64,000 nucleotides of DNA from Erythrophleum ivorense (lineage: Eukaryota > Streptophyta > Magnoliopsida > Fabales > Fabaceae): contig JAIUCV010000076.1 of assembly GCA_026724425.1 (NCBI GenBank), positions 1,883,501-1,947,500 of the forward strand, in the 5' to 3' direction. Made by a program: the position numbers and the translations under genes. Each line of letters starts with the position of its first letter. Position 1 is the stretch's first letter. Under the pieces are notes generated by a model that did no database searches, was not told the origin of the DNA, and was given only the letters and a program-made list of their open reading frames with translations. Below, in pieces: positions 1 through 12,111 of this stretch.

Positions 1-85
1 GTAGTTCTTCGGTATGAGTTTATCTTCGTTTAAGAATACGATCTCATGCATATAAAGGGCTTGATCGGCTACTTCCGTCTCCACT

Positions 86-955
86 TTATTTGCTTCTTGA
101 TTTTTTTTGTATTCTTTCTGGGCATGAGGAAGCAAAGTGGCCGGGTTTGTCGCAGCGATAACAAATCACCTTTGATCGATCCTTCTTTTCTTTTGTTTGA
201 TCATTGTAATTTGTTGATCGTACTTGCGAATTGTTTCTTCCTCTGCCTCGTCCTCTATATCCTCTGCCTCCTCTTCCACGACCTCTCCCTCGTGAGCTTG
301 TAAAATTGTTTTGTTCCGAGCTTGTGAACAACAACTTTCCTTGCATCTCTCCTTGCTTGTCATCATCGACAATTCGCTCCTCATAGGCCTTGAGTCTCCC
401 TATGATGTCTTCAAAGCTTGTTGTCTTTATGTCAAGAACTTGTTCGAGAGAGGCTATAATGTGGATGTATTTACTCCTTGGCAAGCTATTGAGAAATTTC
501 TTTACGAGCTTTGATTCTTCAATTGTTTCTCCGAGGGAAGTCGCTTTTGTTGCTAGCTCCGATAACTTTCCCGCAAAGTTATCGATTGTCTCCGAGTTCG
601 TCATCTTGATCCTTTCAAACTCGGACATTAGCGTTTGTAGTCGTGCTTCCTTGACACGATCCGCCCCAAGGTTTCGAGTCTTGATAGATTTCCAAATGTC
701 TTTTGGTGAACTTTGATCTCCTACTTGTAAGATACGAACCTCCGGGATGGATTGAAAGAGCATTGCTGTTGCGACATCGTTCTTGTTGGTGTCATCCGTT
801 CAGGGTTCAATTGCTTCCCAGACTTTATAAATCCGTAACAATACTCGCATCCTCATGGCCCATACCGTATAGTTCGTAGGTGTGAGCATGGGGCATTGAA
901 TCGGTATTGATTTATCCAACTCCTTTGGACGGTTCGGTGGTGTAGGTTCTTCCAT
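86..955 (-). pseudogene. Copia gag, one in-frame stop
   Basis: This is the capsid/nucleocapsid precursor of the minus-strand Copia. The likely ATG is at 955 (MEEPTPPNRP). The frame stays open except for a TGA at 800-802, and from 763 it is open to 86. The middle is a typical Copia gag (UBN2-like) domain with the DIWKSI and SETIDNFAGKLSELA regions. It is followed by an RG-rich stretch and a CCHC zinc knuckle (CYRCDKPGHFASSC) near the end. The single nonsense codon makes the copy probably inactive. Assignment to Copia gag is firm; the exact start is inferred. Confidence 0.8.
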
Positions 956-1022
956 GACTCGGCAAGTCCTACTTGATTAGAACGTCTTGTGATCGACTTC
1001 TTCACTTGATCGATACCAAGAA

Positions 1023-1034
1023 GCTCTGATACCA
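1023..1034 (-). other. Primer binding site, tRNA-iMet type
   Basis: The minus strand reads TGGTATCAGAGC, the classic complement of the initiator tRNA-Met 3' end used by plant Copia elements. It lies between the LTR and gag, which fixes the orientation of this element. Confidence 0.85.
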
Positions 1035-1035
1035 A

Positions 1036-1361
1036 ATAAAGTATCTCAAGAACAAAACTCTCTTTAAAGAATAACTCTCTTTATATATGTTTAGAAACTT
1101 AACTCAAAACTAAACATAAGCTTTTGCTCTTTCTTGATGTTTTTGATGTGTTTGGGATGATTTTCAATTACAATGAGAAGCTATATTTATAGGGGAGATG
1201 AGAAGGGTTTGGTGAAGTGTGAATGAGTGAGCCAATAGTGTCGACAGTAAAATCAACCTCCCATTTTTGACAGCCTCCATTTTTGACCACCTCCATTTTT
1301 TACCACCACCTTCCTTGACCATCTTAGGTGGTAAATCATCTAGAAGCTTAATTATCCAACA
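1036..1361 (-). repeat. Copia 5' LTR (minus), approximate inner end
   Basis: On the minus strand the LTR begins TGTTGGATAATTAAG at 1361, a common Copia LTR start, and runs to just before the primer binding site. No clean CA terminus is visible at the inner end, so that border is good to about 10 bp. The partner LTR is outside the window. Confidence 0.6.
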
Positions 1362-1424
1362 GCAGTCACTACTCATCCTCTCTCTCCTCTCTCTTCACCT
1401 TCACCTCCTTCACAGCCATCCTCT

Positions 1425-1764
1425 CCATTGAACGTTTTTCTCCTAACCATCGTAAGTTTTTGGTGGCTCTGACGACTAATATTGAACCGAGAACTTTCGC
1501 TGAGGCCATGAAACATAAGCATTGGGAAAAATCTCTTGATCGTGAAATCGATTATCTTGTAGAACTTCATACATGGAGGCTCTAAGAGTTGCCTCCGGGA
1601 AAGAAAGCGCTTGATTGCCATTGGATCTTCACGATAAAGTATCAATCTGATGGTACAATTGAACGACACAAAGCACGATTAGTTGTCAATGGCAATGGTC
1701 AAAAAGAGGGATTTGATTACAAAGAAATATTTGCGCCAGTTGCTAAAATGACTACAGTACGTAT
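1425..1764 (+). pseudogene. Copia reverse transcriptase, N-terminal fragment
   Basis: The frame reads FSPNHRKFLVALTTNIEPRT, then the conserved LPPGKKAL, HWIFTIKY, KARLVVNGN and FAPVAKMTTVR blocks of Copia RT (RVT_2 family). A TAA at 1583-1585 interrupts it. It stops at the insertion point of Athila-A, and the next residues of the same RT appear at 56467. Confidence 0.88.
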
Positions 1765-2988
1765 TGATATACTCAACTTTTGCATACATTTAGCATTATA
1801 ATATGCATGGTTTTGTATATCTTTGAGTCTCATTTCATACCATTTAGTGTAGGTTTCATCTCCTTATGAGCATTTAGTTTTTAAGATAGCATTTTGCATT
1901 TTCATTGAATTTCCATTGCATTTGAAGTGTTTTCCTACGTGTTTGAGGCGTTGAGCAAGATGGAGGCAAGTTGGGGTAGTGACTGGAGCAAGACGGTGAA
2001 GCTGGAAGCTGATGGAGGTTGATCGTAGTTCAAGGGCTTTCAAAAGAGCTCGCAGAACAGAGGACTTGGGCAAGCGAAACAGAGGACTTGAGCAGATTGA
2101 TCAAGACCGTTGTTAAGGCGAAGTCAAAGGAAAAAACATTGACCAAGGCTCCTCCTTCTCACTTTACTATAAATACGTAAAAACCTAATTTTATTAGGCA
2201 TCTTGGATCTTTTCCTTAATCAAAAACTTTTCTTTTTCTTTCTTTTGCCTCTTTTCATTTTTGTAAAATCTTGGTTTGATTTTAATGATTTAGAAAGTAC
2301 TTCTTCTTTAAATCTTTCTTCTTAATCTCATTGAATCATAATTATCTTCTTATTTCCTTAATTTCGAATTTCTCATGTATTTTGAGTAGTTCTCTTTAGG
2401 CTCTTGGGATGAGTTAGGAAGATTTGATGATCAATCTTGATGCTTAGGACTTGATAGCTTATATCCTTTTTTATTTAATGATCTTAATGCTAGATTAGCT
2501 TTGAGAAAAGTGATTTAGAACTTAGGGCGTTTCCCACCCACAAGGTGTGTGATGAAATGCCCCAACCAACTAAATTAAGAGATTTGCATTCCTAGCTCAT
2601 GAGAGTGATTGTCTAGGGTGTTTATTGGCTTTCTAGAACTTGTTTATAATGCTTGTTGATTTCAAATTTCACTAATGAGAGTTAGTTCTTGAAATTGGTA
2701 ATTAGCAAAGTGATTAGTTCCATGAGAGTGGATTAGTCTTGTTCAAGAGTTTTATGCCTAAGGATTATCATTCATTTAATTGTTTGAACATCATTGATTG
2801 GTTTGAGAATCTCCCAAGGTCAATTACCCTCATCCCAAGTGCCTAATACACCTTCCTTCTTTCATTTTCGTTTTTGCATTTCTTTATGCTTTATGTTCAT
2901 TAGGTTGTTAGATTAAAACAAAACCATTTGAATTTGCTTAGCTCACTTAGTTTCATGCATTCTTAATGTCTCTATCTTGGTCCTTTTG
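1765..2988 (+). repeat. Athila-A 5' LTR, 3' end missing
   Basis: It begins TGATATACTCAACTTTTGC and matches the 3' LTR at 55154 nearly base for base until position 2988, where it jumps into Tat gag sequence. The last 85 or so bp present in the 3' LTR are absent. A TATA-like CTATAAATA lies at about 2168. A few percent divergence from its partner was seen by eye. Confidence 0.85.
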
Positions 2989-5900
2989 CACGACGACCTG
3001 GTGAAAACAATCCGTAAGGCTATGAAGCCATTCTCCGATGAAGTCCAGACGATGCGAGCATATCAGAAGAAGACGCAGGAATTCATCAACTTGGTGACAA
3101 CGGACGAGGCAAGTTCTCACCAGCTCGTCGACTCTCGTTCGATACACCGACAGGTCATGCCACGGGGACCACGATAGCAGAAGCAACTGCTAATCGAACA
3201 GAAGCGACGAGTCGAGTCTCGCGGGCCAGCAAGCAGACCCATGTCGAGCTCGATAAAATTAATCGTCGACTGGACGAGTTCAATTCCAGAGTGCATCTCG
3301 TCACGAGCTCTGCACCATAATTGGCAAAAATCCTTGCTGACACCCGGAGAAGCCCGCTTACGGCAAGGATTCGTAGAGTCCGCCTCCGCGAAAGAGTCCG
3401 ACTAAAGATCGAGCCTTTTGCCGGCGAAGAAGATCCGAAGAAGTGGTTGACAGCTTTCAACCTCGCTATGACAAGGGAACAGTATGCCACTCCCGAAGAG
3501 AGAGAGGCAAACTATTGCCAACTCTTCGTCGAGCATATGACGAAAGAAGCGCTCGGATGGTTCTCCAGCCTCCCTGCCGAGTCGATCGATAACTTCGACG
3601 ACATGACGAACGCATTCCTGAAACACTATTCCATGAACATGACCAGGGTGACCCGAAACATGTTCACCATGACGCAATCGAGAGGGGAACCCCTGCGGAG
3701 CTTCATGGAAAGGTTTAAGAAAGCCGCGATGGATCTCGGCAACATGCCCGATAGCGTCCCGCTGGAAGCGCTCCGCAACGGTCTCCTGTACGACTCTAAA
3801 TTCAAAGCAGATCTCTCGATTCAACCATCACCGACCCTCGAAGACGCGCTCCATCGGTCCCAGAGATACATCTTCCTAGAAGAAGACACCAACTTCTACG
3901 CCGAGAGAAGCGGTGATAAAAAGCCCGCTATCACCAGACCTAAGGAGGAAAATCACGAACACCGACGAAGGCCCGAGGTTAGGCGATCACTCTCCTTTGC
4001 CATCGACGATGATCTCAACCACTGGGACCCAGCAAAGCAGCCGCAAGCACTCGCATTATCATCGTCTCGTCCAGCCGTCGCCGATCCAGACGACGACAAC
4101 AATCACGACCTGTTCTGCAGCTTCCACGGTCGAACCGGTCACGCAACGGAGAACTGTAGGCATCTCATCGGTAGCCTCCTTAGGAAATACCGAGAAGGAG
4201 CCGTTGCGGTGGAAGACGACCGATCCCAAGGCAAAGATTTCGCGCCGAAACCAGCCAAAGGAGGCCAGAAGGGAAAGCGACCCCGCCAGTTTCGCCCCCA
4301 AAGGCAGGGGAAAGCAAACCCGAGACCAGCATCTGAGAAGGAAGATCACGACTATCCAGAAGATTTGCCGCCTCCGCCAAAGCGACAGGTCAGCATGATC
4401 ATGGGAAGTCTCTTAGACAGTAACGATTCCATCTCGGCAATCAAGGAGTATGAGCGAAAGGCTGTCTCGGCACAGCGCCGCCCCAGTTCCCACCAAGATG
4501 GAGAAGCCCTGCTTGGCCAATCTATCCGTCAAGACACAGGCGCGATATCCTTCACGGACAAGGATGTGGAGGGGCTGGATACCCCGCATCTCGACCCGCT
4601 GGTGGTCAAAATACAAGTCCACGATTGCGACGTGGCGAAGATACTAGTTGACACCGGGAGCACGGTGAACCTAATCTTCAAAGAAACCCTAGACCGGATG
4701 GGGATCGAAGAAGAAGCTATCAAGCCAGCATCTCGTCCGCTGACTGGATTCACCGCTGACACCGTATTTAGTATCGGCACTATCCGCCTACCCGTCTATG
4801 TCGGGAGAATTTCCAAGCTCGTGAAATTCATCGTCATAGACAAACCAGCAATATATAACGCCATTCTAGGTACGCCATGGATCCACGAGATGAAAGCCGT
4901 CGTCTCGACCTTTCATCAATGCGTCAAATTTCCAACATCATTGGGAATCTTCACATTACGTGGAAGCCAAAGAGTGTCAAGATCTTGCTTCCTCCAAGAG
5001 CGCCGACTCCGCTCTTCATCCTCATGCATGATCAATGAAGAGCTGGACCCGCGACTCCCCTATCATCGCAGACCTAAACCCAATCTCGTTGATCAAGTCA
5101 GCATCGACGAGACGAGACCGGAAAGGTGCGTTGGTATCGGCAGCAATCTCGACGCCGAGATCAGAACCCAACTGGTGGATCTACTGAAGGAGAACGTGCA
5201 TCTCTTCGCATGGTCGATGGCGGATATGAAAGGGATAGATCCCAGGATCACCTCGCACGAGCTCAACGTCGACCCCACCTACAAACCGATCAAGCAGAAG
5301 AGGCGTAAACTCGGCACCGATAAAGCTCAAGCAGTCAATGACGAAATCGAAAAGCTACTGCGAGCCAGATCAATCACTGAAGTAAAGTACCATGATTGGC
5401 TCGCCAATCCGGTCGTCGTCAAGAAGAAGAATGGGAAGTGGAGAGTATGTGTGGACTTCACCGACCTGAACAAAGCTTGCCCAAAGGATAGCTTTCCGCT
5501 CCCGCATATCGACCGCCTCGTCGAAGCTACGGCGGGGAATGAATTACTCTCCTTCATGGACGCATTCTCCGGCTACAACCAGATATTCATGCACCCGGAC
5601 GACTGCGAGAAGACAGCCTTCATCACTGATCGAGGCACATATTGTTACAAAGTCATGCCCTTCGACCTGAAGAACGTTGGCGCTACTTACCAAAGATTGG
5701 TCAACAAGATGTTTGCAAAACAGCTCGGCAACAGCATGGAGGTCTACATCGACGACATGTTGGTAAAATCTGCTAAAGCCCAGGATCAAGTCAAGAACCT
5801 TCAAGAATGCTTTCAGGTTCTGACCAAGTACGGAATGAAGCTCAACCCGGCAAAGTGCAATTTCGCCGTCACTTCTGGAGAATTCCTTGGCTACATCGTA

Positions 5901-7210
5901 ACTCAGCGCGGCATCGAGGCAAACCCGAAGCAGCTCTCGGCAATTCTCGACCTCCCCTCGCCGAAGAACGCGAAGGAAGTTCAGAGGCTCACTGGCCGAA
6001 TCGTCGCGCTGAATAGATTCATCTCGCGCTCAACCGACAAGTGCCTTCCCTTTTATCAGCTGCTCCGCTCCAACAAGCTCTTCAAATGGGACGAGAAGTG
6101 TGAAGACGCATTCAAGCAACTGAAAGAGTATCTAACCACCCCGTCGGTCCTCGCAAAACCCGAAGATGGCAAGACGCTACTCCTCTACATCGCCATATCG
6201 AGCACGGCCGTTAGTGGCGTACTGGTCCAGGAAGACCGCGGCGAGCAGAAGCCCATCTTTTACGTGAGCAAAACCCTCAACGATTCCGAGATGAGATATC
6301 CCACCCTCGAAAAGCTGGCATTGGCGGTAGTGATCTCGGCGAGGAAATTGAAACCATACTTCCAGTCCCACGCGATCATCGTCTTCTCAAGCCAACCATT
6401 ACGCCAAATCCTCCACGGCCCAAATCAGTCAGGTCGCATGGCAAGATGGGCGATAGAACTGTCCGAGTACGATATCGAATTCAAAGGCCGAACCAGCGCA
6501 AAATCCCAGGTTCTCGCCGACTTCATTGTCGAGATCCCACCAGAGCTCGTCGTAAGCGAAGCCGAGCATGTATCTAAATGGCTCCTGCACGTTGACGGAG
6601 CTTCATCCAAGCAAGGATCTGGTATCGGCATCCGCCTCGTATCTCCTACAGGCGAGATTCTCGAACAATCTTTCAAGCTCAACTTCCCAGCATCCAATAA
6701 CGAGGCCGAATATGAGGCAATCATCGCAGGACCACGTCTCGCAAAAGAAGTTGGGGCCGAGCACGTGCACGCATTCTGTGATTCTCAGCTCGTAGCAAAG
6801 CAATTCAGCGGAGATTACAATGCTAAGGACGACCGCATGGACGCATATCTCAAGGTAACGACGGAACTATCCAAGCAGTTCAAGTCGTTCGAGTTGACAA
6901 AAATCCCCCGCGCCGAGAACACAGAAGCCGACGCGCTCGCTGCCCTAGCCTCGAGAACCGACTCGGCTTTGCGGCGAGCGATTCCCGTCGAAACAATTGA
7001 GCAGCCTAGCATCAAACTTCCTAAAGGAGCGTTTATCATGGCGATACATCGAGAAGAGGAGGAAGACGAAGAAGACGAGCCAATGGTCCCCGAATCAGAA
7101 AAAGATCAACCTCGCCCATGGCAGGACGAGATCAAAGATTATCTGATCAATGGGACGATTCCAGGGAATCGTTGGGCAGCTCGTCGACTACGCCGCAAAG
7201 CCGCCTACTA
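2989..7210 (+). pseudogene. Tat gag-protease-RT-RNase H-aRNase H, degraded
   Basis: The long frame from 3321 begins at a TTG just after a TAA (3318-3320), and the same frame extends upstream to about 3145. Before that, gag continues in another frame, so gag is frameshifted. Visible domains: capsid (IEPFAGEEDPKKWL, from about 3410), a C/H nucleocapsid finger (FCSFHGRTGHATENC, about 4110), retropepsin (LVDTGSTVNLIF, about 4645), RT with FMDAFSGYNQ and YIDDML (about 5560 and 5745), a Ty3-type RNase H (about 6150-6530), and an archaeal-type RNase H (HVDGASSKQGSGIGI, about 6590, to ADALAALAS). A 20-bp tandem duplication at 7191-7230 shifts the frame before integrase, so the polyprotein ends early. 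Confidence 0.88.
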
Positions 7211-7230
7211 CGCCGCAAAGCCGCCTACTA
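7191..7230 (+). repeat. 20-bp tandem duplication causing a frameshift
   Basis: The unit CGCCGCAAAGCCGCCTACTA occurs twice in direct succession (7191-7210 and 7211-7230). With one copy, the polyprotein frame runs straight from RNase H into integrase (residues RRKAAYY then FLQNDEL). Twenty extra bases put the integrase in a different frame. Confidence 0.95.
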
Positions 7231-8377
7231 CTTCCTCCAAAACGACGAGTTATTCCGGTGGACCGCAAACAAAGTCATCTTACGTTGTTGCGACGAGACG
7301 CAAGCCAAGAACGTGATGATCGAGACTCACGAAGGAGCCGGAGGAAATCATGCCGGCGGGAAATCTCTGGCCACTAAGATCAAGAAGCACGGCCTTTTCT
7401 GGCCAAAGATGATCGAAGACTGCGAAAATTACACCGCAAAGTGCATTCCCTGCAAGAGATACGCGCCAATCATCAATGCCCCGACGCAAGAGCTTCAAGC
7501 TTCCGTCCCGGCATATCCCTTTATGCGCTGGGCGATGGATATCGTCGTCCCGATGCCACGATCCCGGCAATGCGCGTACCTCCTGATCGTCACGGACTAC
7601 TTCACCAAGTGGGTAGAAGCTAAAGCCTTCAAGAACCCCACTGCCAAAGACGTGCAGAACTTCGTCTGGCAATACATCATCTGCCGACATGGTCTACCAT
7701 ATGAAATCGTCACCGACAATGGTGGCCAATTCATCGCGGCAAGCTTCCGCGAGTTCTGTGCCAATTGGACGATCAAGCTCGCCTATTCCACGCCAAGATA
7801 CCCCCAAGCCAATGGGCAAGCCGAGGCAACAAACAAAACTATCGTCGACGGCCTGAAGAAAAGACTCGAAAGCTACAAAGGAGCGTGGGCAGACGAACTT
7901 GACGGAGTACTTTGGTCTCACCGCACAAAACCCAGGTCAGCATCTGGTGAAACCCCTTTCTCCCTATCTCACGGTTGCGAAGCATTAGCCCCTGTCGAGC
8001 TACACGTTGCGAGCCTCCGCCGATCACTAATGCCCCTCAACTCGTCATTGAATGACGAATCTTTGCACGACGGTCTCGTCAACACTGAGGAGCTAAGAGA
8101 TCGCGCCCTCTTGCGTATGCAAAACTACCAGCAAAAAGCAGCAAGATTCTACGCCAAGAAGGTTCGCAACCGCCGCTTTGCACTACATGATCTCGTCCTG
8201 AGGAAAGTCCACGACTTCACCAAACCCGAGCACGCCGGCAAATTTGGCTTCAATTGGGAAGGACCGTACCGCATTACGAGAATCGTCAAACCGGGGGTGT
8301 ACCTGCTCGAAGATGACGACGGAAGCATACTCCCTCGCTCGTGGAACTCCATGAACTTGTGCAAGTTCCACCACTAG
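7211..8377 (+). pseudogene. Tat integrase domain, out of frame with upstream pol
   Basis: This is the C-terminal part of the polyprotein, open to the TAG at 8375-8377. It has the HHCC zinc-binding region (HEGAGGNHAGG then CIPCKRYA), the DDE catalytic core (MDIVVPMPRS, VTDNGGQF, and the Glu in QANGQAEATNK), and an integrase C-terminal domain (KFGFNWEGPYRI). All three catalytic positions are present. It cannot be made as part of gag-pol because of the duplication just upstream. Confidence 0.88.
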
Positions 8378-8396
8378 ACGCGTAGCTTCGCATCTC

Positions 8397-8398
<2 letters not shown>

Positions 8399-8452
<54 letters not shown>
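8399..8452 (+). repeat. A54 homopolymer after Tat pol
   Basis: A run of 54 A residues starts 21 bases after the pol stop codon. The element continues beyond it, so it is an internal A tract and not a retroposed tail. Exact length may be affected by slippage or assembly. Confidence 0.9.
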
Positions 8453-8455
<3 letters not shown>

Positions 8456-9560
8456 ACATGTTCACTGCACGAACACTTGTAACGAACTACGAATGGCTTG
8501 ATCCCGGCACGGGTACGTAGGCAGCCTTTTCACCGAGGCGCAGCTGTAACTTAATAAAAAGAAAAAGTTATTTTATTTTATTAATTCGCTTGTATGCATG
8601 CATCTTTTTCTGAATCCTTGAGAAACATTCCATCTCTGCAGAAAAACTCAAGCAAGAATTTCCTGATTGACTTAGGTCAAAACAGACGTTTTGGTGTGCC
8701 TAGTGAGCTCGGCAAAATCAGAGTCACAAAATTCCTTTAGTACTCGGTAAATTAATGAGTCTCAAAGCCTCTGGAACTCGGCAGTATAATGAGTCCTTGT
8801 CTACGAGCTCGGCAAACAAAGAGAGTCTCAAAGCTACTCTGAAGCGCACGCATAAAAGAGTAGTGTCAACGTTCTGGCCAAACGATTGACCGCACATCGC
8901 ACCCAGTGGATTGATCATCCACCATTCTTTAAGAATGAAGCACCACAAGTCGAGAGCACGCATATCTTGCACGACCCTAAGCCATATGGGCAAGAAAAAA
9001 TCGCTATCTTGTTAATCATATTCGACTTAGCGGCGTAGGAGTAATTCGAAGTTCTAGACTTCGGTTCCTGTTACCGGCCTAAAAAGCGCCACCGCAAACA
9101 GATCCAACAAGCACGGATCGGTGTCTCTTAAAAATGAGAATTCTGACGAGCCGCGTAACATCGCGTCTCGTCAGATGCATAGCATTGTCATAGCGAGTAA
9201 GCATCTCGTCACGACAGAACTTGAGCATGCCGAGTTGTCTCGGCAAGTTGAACCACTTGTCTAATGACGATTAGACACTTGAATCATTTCGCTAGATTGA
9301 CAACATAGTGCACCTCATTAAAGGATATAGATTAAAAGCCCGATGTTTCAAAAAGCACGAAATCATCAACTATATTCGCGATATTCATCTCGCACAAAGC
9401 AAAAGATGAACGAGGAAGTAAAGCAAATACTTAAGTTTTAAATCCTGAAAAGCATACGGATTAAAACCCTCCCGAGCAATGTTGTTACATCGGCATGAGT
9501 CGCCGCGACTAATAAAAAGAAGAGTTCTTAAAAGCAGAAAGAGAGAATAGAGACGGAGTC
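8453..9560 (+). other. Tat 3' untranslated region, noncoding
   Basis: No supported coding sequence. Between about 8705 and 8850 there are diverged short repeats built on CTCGGCAAA and GAGTCTCAAAGC. An AATAAAAA signal is at about 8552. The stretch lies between the sense pol gene and the 3' end of the antisense gene, so the two genes converge here. Confidence 0.6.
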
Positions 9561-9824
9561 CTAAACAGCCTCGGCCTCGGAAGCATCCGGACCCGACCTC
9601 ATCCCGGTTTCAGCACTAGCCGCTCCCGAACTCTCCCTTGTCGGCGACCCACCATTTATCAGCTCGGCAAGATTGGGCCTGAAAGTATGATACATTGTCC
9701 CAAGTTAATCAAAGCCCCTCGGAGTAACCCAAGTGTTATCAAAACAAAAATCGGCAAGATGAAAGAGGCAGCCTAACCTGTGTGGCGCTGCATAATCGTC
9801 CGCGCCGATATCGACCTCGTCGAT
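9561..9824 (-). CDS. Antisense Tat 3' gene: end of exon 4, intron 4, exon 5
   Basis: On the minus strand, 9824-9778 continues exon 4 from 27453 once Athila-B is removed (protein ...GDEIDEVDIGADDYAAPHR). A 99-bp intron (9777-9679) has GT at 9777-9776 and AG at 9680-9679. Exon 5 (9678-9561) encodes PNLAELINGGSPTRESSG and ends ...ASEAEAV then TAG at 9563-9561. Phases agree across both joints. Function of this C-terminal tail is unknown. See the entry at 27453-29892 for the main domains. Confidence 0.75.
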
Positions 9825-11458
9825 TGATATCATCATATTTTGCATGTTTTCACTAAGTATTTATTGGTATTTTCAAATGTTTTCAATAAGGTTATATGCC
9901 TTTAGAGGTAGTTTTCTTGTATTTGTTGGTTTTGAAGTCTTAACAGGTTAAATTATCAAAAAGGATTCAAAAAGAAGCAAAAGAGCCTCAAACCATGATC
10001 CATGCAAGTTTCCAAGTCAAGAGCATCAATATAACTCCATTTGTCCGATTCTCGCATTTGGACAGAACCGGAGCATCCGAAAGATAACCGCGGCAAGGGG
10101 TCTTCCCCACGTCCAAAAATCATGATCTTGGTCTTGCTGGATAGATATTTGAGTTATGCATCAAGAAGAAGTGGATTCAAGTCATTTGGATCAACCATCA
10201 CGGAGATAATCATTTTCTCCCAAGACGTGTCCGCCAGGCGAATAAACGAAGCCCATGGAGACTTAGCGCCACCAAATGGCCCGGGATGCAGCGGCATGGA
10301 CCTTGTCTCGACTTAACACAAGCCCAGCTTGCTTTTGGTGGTTTACTTGTCCTAAAACCGGTCCAATCACGTCGCAAATCATCGAAGCCGGTTAACCGGA
10401 AAGTTTCCTTTTTCGGCTCATCACAACCCTAGCGACTTCAAGCCTATAAATGCAATGTTTTTAGCCTTTGGAGGAAGAGAGCCACGAGTGTATTGTGCAA
10501 GAGAGAGAGCAGCCGTCAAGGAGGAGAAACCCTAGGTGGTGCGCCGTCCAGAAGGAAGAAGGAGGCGCCGTTCAACTCATTGCACTCGCATCTCATCTTT
10601 GTTCTTTCATCTTTTCCTTTTCTCTTTTGTACTTTGGATCGAAAGTTATCAAGGGATTCGACTTGTTCTTCATCAGAGAAGCCTCTTTTAATCCTTTATC
10701 TCTTTTCATACTTGCATAATGATATCAATCTTGCCTTGCTTGCTTGATCTTACTATGTCCGAGTAGATCCCCTCGTTAGGCCGAGGGAGATCGATGGACT
10801 CTTGATATGTTTTGACTTGTTTGATTGCATAAAACGGGATTCACTCTTTTGGTTCTTCATCTTTGCTTGCTCTTATTGCTTGTTGTTAGGAAAGCGCGCC
10901 TCAACAACTCGAACTTAGGTTGATACACTCTCCAAAAGCTTGTTGTATTGCCGAAACTAGTATTTGATGAGCTAAGTGATTTAGGCTTCCAAAAGTCGAC
11001 CTAAGGAACTTAGTGAACAATCACAACTTGAACATTAATTAATGCATGCTTATAACTTGTAATAACCATCGAAAGTTGAGTCTATTAGGTTGTTTAAGCA
11101 TAGTGGCCGGAGCCACGAAAGTGGAAAGGTTATACCTTAGTGTTGTGAGTTCAAGGCGGTTTATAAATTATCCCATGCAATCTCTTGTCATTTCATTGAA
11201 AGTTTCCATTGATTATCCATTGCCTAACATCTTTCCCATCTTCTTTACAACCTCATTCACTTACTCACTTGTTTTCATTAGATATTAAGACCACCCCACA
11301 CTCATATCTTCGTTCTAGCTACTTATCACTCAACATAAACTTGAAACGAAATCTCTCTTCCTTGTGTTCGACCCCGACTTACCACGACTGTGCACTTGCA
11401 GCTCTACCAAGTTGGGTTATAAATTGTATTAGTTTGAAGCATAAAACCCAACGCATCA
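9825..11458 (+). repeat. Athila-B 5' LTR
   Basis: It starts TGATATCATCATATTTTGC and ends ACCCAACGCATCA, directly before the primer site region. A TATA-like CCTATAAATG is at about 10443. It matches the 3' LTR from about 9856 onward with scattered substitutions, for example around 10050-10115, so the pair is clearly older than that of Athila-C. Confidence 0.9.
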
Positions 11459-11465
11459 AGCTCTT

Positions 11466-11483
11466 TGGCGCCGTTGCCGGGGA
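11466..11483 (+). other. Athila-B primer binding site, tRNA-Asp type
   Basis: TGGCGCCGTTGCCGGGGA is the 18-nt complement of a tRNA-Asp 3' end, the primer site typical of ATHILA elements. It follows the LTR by seven bases. Confidence 0.88.
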
Positions 11484-11624
11484 AGAGTTGCATTTCTTTC
11501 AAGTTTCTTGATTGATTTTTAGTCTAGTTCTTTTTATTCTTGCATTTCACTTTCTGTTTTTCATTAAACTTTATAAAACCATAAAAATTTTACTTAATCC
11601 TCTTCCTTTGTGTCTCTTAGGTGC

Positions 11625-12111
11625 ATGACAAGAAGGTCCAATCCGGATAATACCATAGAAGAAGATCTTGACATTGACCAACTTGAAAGAACACTTAGGC
11701 GGCAAAGAAGAGAAAGAATGAATCAAGGCGGGGAAGCCGCGGCACAAGGAGAACAACAACAAGCCGCTGACCAAGAGCAACAACCACAAGTCCCCCACGT
11801 CCAACAAGGAGCTGTAGCTGATCAGGCGACACAAGGCGGAGCCATTCCTCAACCAAACGTTCAACAACAACCTCCGGGTGCAGCCGATCAACCGCAACAG
11901 CCGCAACAACAACAACCGGGTCAACAAGACGCCGGTCAACCACCAAACCAGCATCATCAAAACCCCATTGGCGGTCATCAAGGGATGCCTCAAGCTCAAC
12001 CACATCAGCCTCCACGGAGAGCACAATTCGCTCAGCATCCAAGGCATCCGACTATGGGAGATTTTGATTCATCCGATGCATTCTTCTTGGATAGGAATCC
12101 AATCCGACCAC
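11625..12111 (+). CDS. Athila-B gag, N-terminal part
   Basis: The ATG at 11625 (MTRRSNPDNTIEED) lies four bases after a polypyrimidine-CTTAG sequence that looks like a splice acceptor. The region is Q/P-rich and runs to ...DRNPIRPP, where Athila-C entered (TSD ACCAC, 12107-12111). Joined to 21306-23548 it gives an uninterrupted 909-codon gag-protease frame: 487 + 2243 nt = 2730 nt including the stop. Confidence 0.85.

Larger units (their letters stand above)
1..1361 (-). mobile_element. Copia LTR retrotransposon, minus strand, 5' part only
   Basis: Reading leftward there is a 5' LTR (about 1361 to 1036), a primer binding site matching initiator tRNA-Met, and a gag frame with a zinc knuckle. 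The element runs off the left edge, so protease, integrase and RT are not visible. Its right end abuts plus-strand Copia pol sequence, so it appears to have inserted into that older element. No TSD can be checked because the other end lies outside the window. Confidence 0.8.

Noticed and set aside
8399..8452. A54 as the poly(A) tail of a retroposon
   Set aside because: Tat 3' sequence continues beyond it to the antisense gene and the LTR, and no TSD flanks it.
10468..10747. Short frames conserved at 10468-10747 and 26457-26736
   Set aside because: They lie at the same place in both Athila-B LTRs, and similarity reflects LTR duplication, not coding constraint.
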